From the NCBI GenBank assembly GCA_947374445.1, contig CANCBY010000173.1:1-5455 (forward strand): a stretch of DNA of 5,455 nt. Direction: 5' to 3'. The position numbers and the translations under genes are program-made. Shown piece by piece: positions 1-4,070 of this stretch; position 1 is the first letter of the stretch; each line of letters opens with the position of its first letter. The notes beneath the pieces were generated by a model that made no database searches, was not told the origin of the DNA, and saw nothing but the letters and a program-made list of their open reading frames with translations. Source of the DNA: Pseudobdellovibrionaceae bacterium (lineage in GTDB: Bacteria > Bdellovibrionota > Bdellovibrionia > Bdellovibrionales > Bdellovibrionaceae).

Positions 1-249
1 GACGACTCTTTGAGTGCCGTAGATACAAAGACCGAAAGGTCTATTCAAGAGCGGCTGAATAGCAACAAAGATAAAAAACAGGCCAAGCTGATTGTCTCGC
101 ACCGCCTGACTTCAATTGAAGCTGCTGATAAAATTATTGTCCTCAAAGAAGGGCAGATCGAAGCCGTCGGTACTCACCAAGAGCTTCTCAAAAAATCGCC
201 CACTTATTATGACCTATCGGTTCTTCAGAGCGAGGCTAAACATGAGTGA
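1..249 (+). CDS. ABC exporter half-transporter, C-terminal fragment with degenerate Walker B (5' end outside window)
   Basis: The reading frame is open from base 1, so this is the last 82 residues of a longer gene. Any start codon inside it would be an artefact. The visible part is the end of an ABC nucleotide-binding domain. It opens with DDSLSAVD, the end of Walker B plus the D-loop, then KLIVSHRLTSI, whose His (codon 100-102) is the H-loop, and then the usual tail EGQIEAVGTHQELL. Exporters of the MsbA/LmrA/MdlA type end this way. In an active site the first two residues would be DE; here they are DD, so the catalytic glutamate is Asp, as in the degenerate subunit of TM287/288- or BmrC/BmrD-type heterodimers. 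The stop overlaps the start of the next ABC gene by 8 bp, so the two are probably translationally coupled and form one exporter. Transmembrane part, Walker A and signature motif lie outside the window. Substrate unknown. Confidence 0.93.
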   Translation, partial: DDSLSAVDTKTERSIQERLNSNKDKKQAKLIVSHRLTSIEAADKIIVLKEGQIEAVGTHQELLKKSPTYYDLSVLQSEAKHE

Positions 250-2053
250 TTTTGCCCCGGATGAAATCAAAGCAAATATCGGTTACATTGAGTTGCTCAA
301 AAAAATGTGGCCCTATGGCAAAAAGAATAAGCCGCTTTTAATCGCAGCCTTGCTATCAATCACAGCCCTCATCGTAAGCTCACGGCTTTTGCCCACGCTC
401 ATTGGCTATGCTATTGATGAAGGTATTTTAAAAAACAATAAACCTTTGATGCTAAAAATTGCCTTTGCATATCTTGGCGTTGAAATATTTAAAAGCCTTG
501 CAATGTGGTCGTATCAAGTTTGCTTTCAAAGGTACGGCAATCAAGTTCTTTACTACCTTCGCGAAGACCTGCTAAGAAAAATTCAAAATTTGCCGATGGA
601 GTATTTTAATAAAACTCCGGCTGGGCGGATCGTTACTAGAGCCACCAATGATGTTTCAAACCTAGGTGATCTTTTTACTGATGGAGTGATTACCGTCTTT
701 ACCGAATTCTTAGGACTGATGGCCATTTTGGTGTCGATGCTTTTGATCTCTTGGAAGCTCACTCTGCTCACCATGGGTCTTGCGCCGATCTTTATCTATG
801 TTTCGATCAAGCTCAGTAACCGGGTACGTGATATTTTGCGTGAATCAAAAAAGAAGCTCTCGTTGATCAACTCCTTTGTTGCTGAAAACTTAAATGGCAT
901 CCGAGTCATTCAGCTCTACAATCGCGTTCTGAGAAATCAGCGCCGCTTTACCGGGCTGTCTGACGAGTACAAAGACCTGAATCTATCTTCGATCAAAGCC
1001 TATGCACTTTTACAGCCCGTCATGAATATTTTTAGCGCCGTCACGGTGAGCTTAGCCCTCTATGCAGGGGGAGTTATTACTCTTGATCAGGGGCTGGCCG
1101 TGGGCTCGATGGTCGCGTTTATGATCCACGTGCAAGACTTTATTCCGCCGCTCAGAGAAATCCTTGAAAAGTATCAGCAATTTCAGAACTCACTGACGAG
1201 TGCTGAGCGGGTCTTTCAAATGTTTGATGAAAAAACGGAATCTGATTTTGATATGCAAAGTTCTCAGCAAAGATTAGCGGAAAAAACCGCAGGTCGCATT
1301 GAGATCAAAGATCTGCACTTTCGTTACCGAGAAGATCTGCCATGGGTATTAAAAGGCATCACTCTGTCTATTGAACCGGGCGAAAGCATTGCCGTTGTTG
1401 GGCGAACAGGATCTGGCAAATCGACTTTTATTTCGTTGTTGCAAAGATTTTATGAGGCTCCAGCCCAATCAATCCTAATTGATCAAATACCTTTGCATAC
1501 CATTGATCGACAAAATTTAAGAAAAAAAATTGGCGTTGTTCTTCAAGATAATTTTATCTTCAGAGGTACCGTCAAACACAATATTTCTCTGAGCGATACA
1601 CAGGTTTCTGACACCGCCATCGAAGAGGCCTGCAATCAGGTTGGGTATTTCGAAATTTTGAAGCGCAGCGGGCGCAATTTAGAGTCGCATGTCGAAGAGC
1701 GCGGCGCTAATTTATCGGTGGGCGAACGTCAGCTTTTAGGCTTTGCGCGAATCTTAGCATTTGATCCTGACATTCTGATTCTAGATGAAGCCACGGCCAA
1801 TGTTGACTCTCAGACTGAAGCTCTAATTCACAAGGCCACACAAACCGTCATTCAGAACAGAACCAGCATTATTATTGCCCACAGGCTCTCAACTGTTCGC
1901 GAGTGCGATCGGATTGTGGTTATGGATCAAGGCGAGATCAAAGAAGTCGGCAGCCATGAGCAGCTCATGGCTTTGCGCGGTCTTTACTTTTCAATGATTC
2001 ATTCACACTCAAACACGATAGAAAACGATACTCATGTCGCTTCAAGAGGTTGA
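242..2053 (+). CDS. ABC exporter half-transporter (TMD-NBD fusion, MdlB/LmrA-like), catalytic partner
   Basis: This 603-residue protein has the usual length and order of a type IV (MsbA-like) ABC exporter. A six-helix membrane domain fills about residues 30-305, with hydrophobic stretches near 31-55, 71-93, 146-170, 172-190, 253-277 and 283-303. The ATPase domain occupies about 350-585. Visible motifs are A-loop Tyr362, Walker A GRTGSGKST (387-395), Q-loop Gln435, X-loop EERG (485-488), signature LSVGE (491-495), Walker B ILILDE with Asp515 and catalytic Glu516, D-loop Asp522 and H-loop His547. The signature differs from LSGGQ, while the catalytic glutamate is intact. The upstream partner shows the reverse Walker B state, so the pair should form a heterodimer with one hydrolytic site, pumping an unknown lipid, drug or peptide across the inner membrane. 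I chose ATG 242, which overlaps the upstream stop (ATGAGTGA) and follows a weak purine-rich ribosome site (GCGAGG). The frame extends back to 116, but that would bury it inside the previous gene. The 3' end overlaps a convergent gene by 22 bp. Confidence 0.95.
   Translation: MSDFAPDEIKANIGYIELLKKMWPYGKKNKPLLIAALLSITALIVSSRLLPTLIGYAIDEGILKNNKPLMLKIAFAYLGVEIFKSLAMWSYQVCFQRYGNQVLYYLREDLLRKIQNLPMEYFNKTPAGRIVTRATNDVSNLGDLFTDGVITVFTEFLGLMAILVSMLLISWKLTLLTMGLAPIFIYVSIKLSNRVRDILRESKKKLSLINSFVAENLNGIRVIQLYNRVLRNQRRFTGLSDEYKDLNLSSIKAYALLQPVMNIFSAVTVSLALYAGGVITLDQGLAVGSMVAFMIHVQDFIPPLREILEKYQQFQNSLTSAERVFQMFDEKTESDFDMQSSQQRLAEKTAGRIEIKDLHFRYREDLPWVLKGITLSIEPGESIAVVGRTGSGKSTFISLLQRFYEAPAQSILIDQIPLHTIDRQNLRKKIGVVLQDNFIFRGTVKHNISLSDTQVSDTAIEEACNQVGYFEILKRSGRNLESHVEERGANLSVGERQLLGFARILAFDPDILILDEATANVDSQTEALIHKATQTVIQNRTSIIIAHRLSTVRECDRIVVMDQGEIKEVGSHEQLMALRGLYFSMIHSHSNTIENDTHVASRG
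1952..1972. repeat. Perfect 21-bp palindrome inside the ABC gene
   Basis: The arms AGCCATGAGC (1952-1961) and GCTCATGGCT (1963-1972) are exact reverse complements around one central A. As RNA this could fold as a 9-bp stem with a CAG or CTG triloop on either strand. It encodes Ser-His-Glu-Gln-Leu-Met-Ala, in the conserved tail after the H-loop (compare GTHEELL in relatives), so part of the symmetry may be coding coincidence. No T-tract follows on either strand, so it is not a classical intrinsic terminator. It lies about 80 bp before the stop and 60 bp beyond the end of the convergent lipoprotein gene. Presence is certain, function is not. Confidence 0.6.
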
Positions 2054-3045
2054 AAATCTACCTTGATCTTATCGCTCGAGTTCGGAACAGCCGTTCCGTG
2101 AAAGCGGATCGTATGATTCGCTGGCAAATACTCCCAGCCATCTGTATTTGAAGCTGGAACGAGCACGCCATTCTTGTATACCTTGATCGTACTCACGATT
2201 GGTATACGTGGAATATAGAAGTCCTTGAGAAATTCTAATATCCGAACTTTTACATTTTGTACTGCTACATCCAAACTTGATGTACAGATCGACTCTTTAA
2301 CTCCCGCAGTATAATCCACAAGCTGCATGTATTTAAATCCGGGTGCAGGATAAGCAAAGGGGCCTGACGTACAAGTAGGGTTTATATCCAAAAGACCTAA
2401 AAAGTTTGCAACCCAACCTTTTTGCCCGCTTGGAAATGGCTTTTTGACTTGATCCATATATTTTTCAAAATCAGCAACCGTGGTAGCTCCGATATCGTCT
2501 TCATCCGACAAAAATATCAAAGCTAAAACCGCATCATCGCGCCAAAACCCTTTGTCAGGATTATTTGCGGCAGGATCTAAAATATTGCCAATCGAGGATT
2601 TTACAGATTCGATCCCTTTTTCGTAGTCAGAGCCATTCTCACCAGCCATCACTCGATTGGTTAAAATTTGCATGCCGTTGGCAGTAGTTGGCGTGATATA
2701 TGTGGGATCAATGGCCGTGCCCGCACCATTTAGGTAGCCACCAGTGCCCGACGTGCTCATATCTGAAGTTGTCACTCCAATGTGCCAATCAAGGCCCATT
2801 GAATTGAGTTGTGAAATCATACTCGAAATTTGTGACGAGAGCTTTTTTTGATGCTGAGACATTGATGTCGAGTTGTCGACCATCATTATGATATCGACTT
2901 TACTATTAGTCACATCACCTTGAATAAATTGTGTCTGAGCAGGTGCCGTGTCGAAAGATTTTTTAGAACAAGCCATGATGGAAGTGGCAAGAAGAGCCAG
3001 CATAGTGAGAGAACCCAGTTTTGAAGTCTTGAAATTCATTTTCAT
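2032..3045 (-). CDS. Surface lipoprotein with von Willebrand factor A (VWA) domain
   Basis: This 337-residue protein is probably an outer-membrane-anchored lipoprotein. The N-terminus MKMNFKTSK plus a hydrophobic stretch (about 10-25) ends in SIMAC, a somewhat loose lipobox (Met at -2) that would leave Cys26 lipidated. Ser at +2 is not an inner-membrane retention signal by E. coli rules. A VWA domain follows. Strand VDIIMMVDNSTSM carries the MIDAS DxSxS (Asp55, Ser57, Ser59), and LIFLSDEDD (175-182) supplies the later MIDAS aspartate, probably Asp179. VWA domains bind protein ligands through a metal ion, so adhesion or complex assembly is likely. Two further cysteines (in PTCTSG and SICTSS) could form a disulfide. 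The C-terminal 75 residues (from about STIKVYKNGVLVP) look like a small beta-rich module that I cannot name. I chose ATG 3045 because AGGAG lies 8 bp upstream; GTG 3051 would leave only 2 bp, and ATG 3039 would leave 14. It follows the PilZ gene by 40 bp and overlaps the convergent ABC gene by 22 bp. The ligand is unknown. Confidence 0.88.
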   Translation of the reverse strand: MKMNFKTSKLGSLTMLALLATSIMACSKKSFDTAPAQTQFIQGDVTNSKVDIIMMVDNSTSMSQHQKKLSSQISSMISQLNSMGLDWHIGVTTSDMSTSGTGGYLNGAGTAIDPTYITPTTANGMQILTNRVMAGENGSDYEKGIESVKSSIGNILDPAANNPDKGFWRDDAVLALIFLSDEDDIGATTVADFEKYMDQVKKPFPSGQKGWVANFLGLLDINPTCTSGPFAYPAPGFKYMQLVDYTAGVKESICTSSLDVAVQNVKVRILEFLKDFYIPRIPIVSTIKVYKNGVLVPASNTDGWEYLPANHTIRFHGTAVPNSSDKIKVDFQPLEAT

Positions 3046-3053
3046 ATCCACTT

Positions 3054-3058
3054 CTCCT
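3054..3058 (-). promoter_or_regulatory. Ribosome binding site of the VWA lipoprotein gene (decides the start)
   Basis: On the minus strand the sequence reads ATAGGAGAAGTGGATATGAA. AGGAG is a near-perfect Shine-Dalgarno match. It sits 8 bp before ATG 3045, the ideal distance, and only 2 bp before the in-frame GTG at 3051, so the longer start is unlikely. Confidence 0.8.
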
Positions 3059-3061
3059 ATT

Positions 3062-3081
3062 GTCTTAGTCTTAACTAAGAC
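3062..3081 (-). other. Intercistronic stem-loop between the PilZ and VWA genes
   Basis: GTCTTAG (3062-3068) and CTAAGAC (3075-3081) are perfect 7-bp complements around a 6-base loop. The hairpin starts just after the PilZ stop codon (3086-3088) and ends 3 bases before the AGGAG ribosome site of the lipoprotein gene. No T-run follows on either strand, so I do not call it a terminator. In a shared transcript it could protect the upstream mRNA 3' end or adjust ribosome access to the downstream gene. The stem is AT-rich and weak, and the role is inferred from position only. Confidence 0.45.
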
Positions 3082-3085
3082 TTAA

Positions 3086-3913
3086 TTACGCCGCTTTTCC
3101 AGTGTTCCCAGTGTACAAATGAATGGCCTTTTGTACAGTCTGACTAATATTCACAAATTTGACTCCGTAGCGAAGGGACTTATCACCATTGCCGTCTTCA
3201 TTGCTGACATATTGCTTGCTCACAATGGTACAAATTGCATTGAACGGAGGAACACCATCACCCGCCTTAAAGTGCAAAAATAGATTTTGTCCCGGCTGAA
3301 AATCAGAATTCTCAACGATGATTCCCGCTCCACCAGAGCTAAGCTCCATCCCGTGCCCCTTCCAAACTTTTTTTGAATTATGAACAAGTAAGGATGCGCC
3401 ATATGAAACCCTTGCAAATCGACGACGAAAAAAGACATCTTGAATTTCTTTTTCAGATGACTCTCGTAAGTCTCTTATTTTTTCTGGATCAAATTCACTC
3501 ACTTCAGCGACGGGACTCCATTTTGGCAGACGTGAATTCCAAACAAAGTCATACTCAAATAGAGTTTTGTCCTGAAGCATCTTTACCAAATCTAAAAACT
3601 TAAAAGGGCCATGCTTGTTAGAGTCTTTGAGCACAAACCATTCATTCTCGTTGGTCTTGCTTTGCTTCACCGACGATTCACTTCCATTTTGAAATACTGG
3701 CACTTGCGCTGCTCTTAAGCGAGAATCCGCGCCTAAGAAGCTTCGAAAAGCCGTCGAAAATAGTTGATGATCCATTAATAAAATCCACTCGCTAGAAGTT
3801 TGATCAAAAAGGTAATCAGTCCAGCTCAAGTGTTGGGCTTCAATTTTTGTTAGAATTTCGTCTGCAGTCCATGGTCCAACCTGCACACCATTTTTTGAAA
3901 GATAAAAATTCAT
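3086..3913 (-). CDS. Tandem GYF_2 domains plus C-terminal PilZ domain protein (putative c-di-GMP effector)
   Basis: This is a 275-residue, apparently cytoplasmic protein with no signal peptide or membrane helix. Two GYF_2-type modules come first. Residues 2-48 begin NFYLSKNGVQVGPW and end SEWILL; residues 90-138 contain EWFVLKDSNKHGPF and end PKWSPVAEV. Both show the aromatic start, the GP-aromatic turn and a closing Trp. GYF_2 modules are thought to bind proteins. A polar linker (about 60-90) separates them. A PilZ domain fills about 160-270, with the c-di-GMP motif RxxxR at Arg164-Arg168 and ELSSGG at 190-195 in place of [D/N]xSxxG. Ser192 and Gly195 are kept, but the first position is Glu, so binding is plausible but unproven. 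The predicted job is to turn c-di-GMP level into a protein contact, perhaps for motility or surface functions. ATG 3913 follows GAGGTG at a good distance, and a candidate promoter lies upstream. The VWA lipoprotein gene follows 40 bp downstream and is probably co-transcribed. Confidence 0.9.
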   Translation of the reverse strand: MNFYLSKNGVQVGPWTADEILTKIEAQHLSWTDYLFDQTSSEWILLMDHQLFSTAFRSFLGADSRLRAAQVPVFQNGSESSVKQSKTNENEWFVLKDSNKHGPFKFLDLVKMLQDKTLFEYDFVWNSRLPKWSPVAEVSEFDPEKIRDLRESSEKEIQDVFFRRRFARVSYGASLLVHNSKKVWKGHGMELSSGGAGIIVENSDFQPGQNLFLHFKAGDGVPPFNAICTIVSKQYVSNEDGNGDKSLRYGVKFVNISQTVQKAIHLYTGNTGKAA

Positions 3914-3918
3914 CGAAG

Positions 3919-3924
3919 CACCTC
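3919..3924 (-). promoter_or_regulatory. Ribosome binding site of the GYF_2-PilZ gene
   Basis: The minus strand reads GGTCGAGGTGCTTCGATG. GAGG(TG) is a good Shine-Dalgarno match whose GAGG core ends 7 bases before ATG 3913, which supports that start codon. Confidence 0.7.
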
Positions 3925-3962
3925 GACCAACTATTCGGACGAAAGTGGGGACTTCTTAAGCG

Positions 3963-3989
3963 ATTTTAGCAAGTTACAGAAAGTGTCGA
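3963..3989 (-). promoter_or_regulatory. Candidate sigma-70-type promoter for the PilZ-VWA unit
   Basis: On the minus strand, TCGACA (3989-3984) matches the -35 consensus TTGACA at five of six positions. After 15 bases comes TAAAAT (3968-3963), preceded by TGC, which makes an extended -10 (TGCTAAAAT). The spacing is short, but extended -10 promoters tolerate a poor -35. Transcription would begin near 3956, giving a leader of about 43 bases before ATG 3913. It lies just downstream of the hydrolase terminator, as expected for a new transcription unit. This is prediction from consensus only. Confidence 0.45.
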
Positions 3990-4012
3990 ATTTGTCTGCA
4001 GCCAAAACTTGG

Positions 4013-4049
4013 AAAAAAAATGAGCGACAAATCTGTGATTAGATTTTCG
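4013..4049 (-). terminator. Rho-independent-like terminator of the hydrolase gene
   Basis: On the minus strand, CGAAAATCT (4049-4041), the loop AATCAC, and AGATTT-g-TCG (4034-4025) form a 9-bp stem with one bulged base. CTCA and then eight T residues (4020-4013) follow. It starts 21 bases after the hydrolase stop codon. The stem is AT-rich and four bases separate it from the T-run, so efficiency may be moderate. On the plus strand no T-run follows the hairpin, so it is directional and would not stop transcription from the other side. Confidence 0.55.
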
Positions 4050-4070
4050 ACAATTTATAGCTATTTCTAC

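Noticed and set aside
116..241. N-terminal extension of the second ABC protein to the ATG at 116
   Set aside because: It would lie wholly inside the upstream ABC gene in another frame and add 42 residues unlike any ABC exporter N-terminus. ATG 242 has the typical overlap geometry.
583..774. Minus-strand open frame of 63 codons
   Set aside because: It lies opposite the membrane domain of the ABC exporter, has no recognisable domain, and is a shadow of the real gene.
2083..2098. Hairpin CGGAAC-AGCC-GTTCCG as a terminator for the ABC gene
   Set aside because: The stem is perfect (6 bp) and 30 bases past the ABC stop, but no T-run follows on the plus strand and it lies inside the convergent lipoprotein coding sequence.
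2824..2851. CTCG/CGAG stem followed by T7 as a plus-strand terminator
   Set aside because: The stem has only 4 bp, the loop is 10 bases, and it lies nearly 800 bases beyond the ABC stop, inside the lipoprotein gene.
3046..3051. GTG at 3051 as start of the lipoprotein
   Set aside because: It leaves only 2 bases after the AGGAG ribosome site; ATG 3045 has 8.
3220..3603. Open frames of 72 and 76 codons across the PilZ gene (minus 3220-3438, plus 3373-3603)
   Set aside because: Both overlap the well-supported GYF_2-PilZ frame and show no domain or ribosome site.
3984..4052. TGTCGAA (3984-3990) and TTCGACA (4046-4052) as an operator pair
   Set aside because: Only 7 bases match across about 55 bases of spacing. 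This is near chance for an AT-rich gap, and both copies are already part of the -35 box and the terminator stem.
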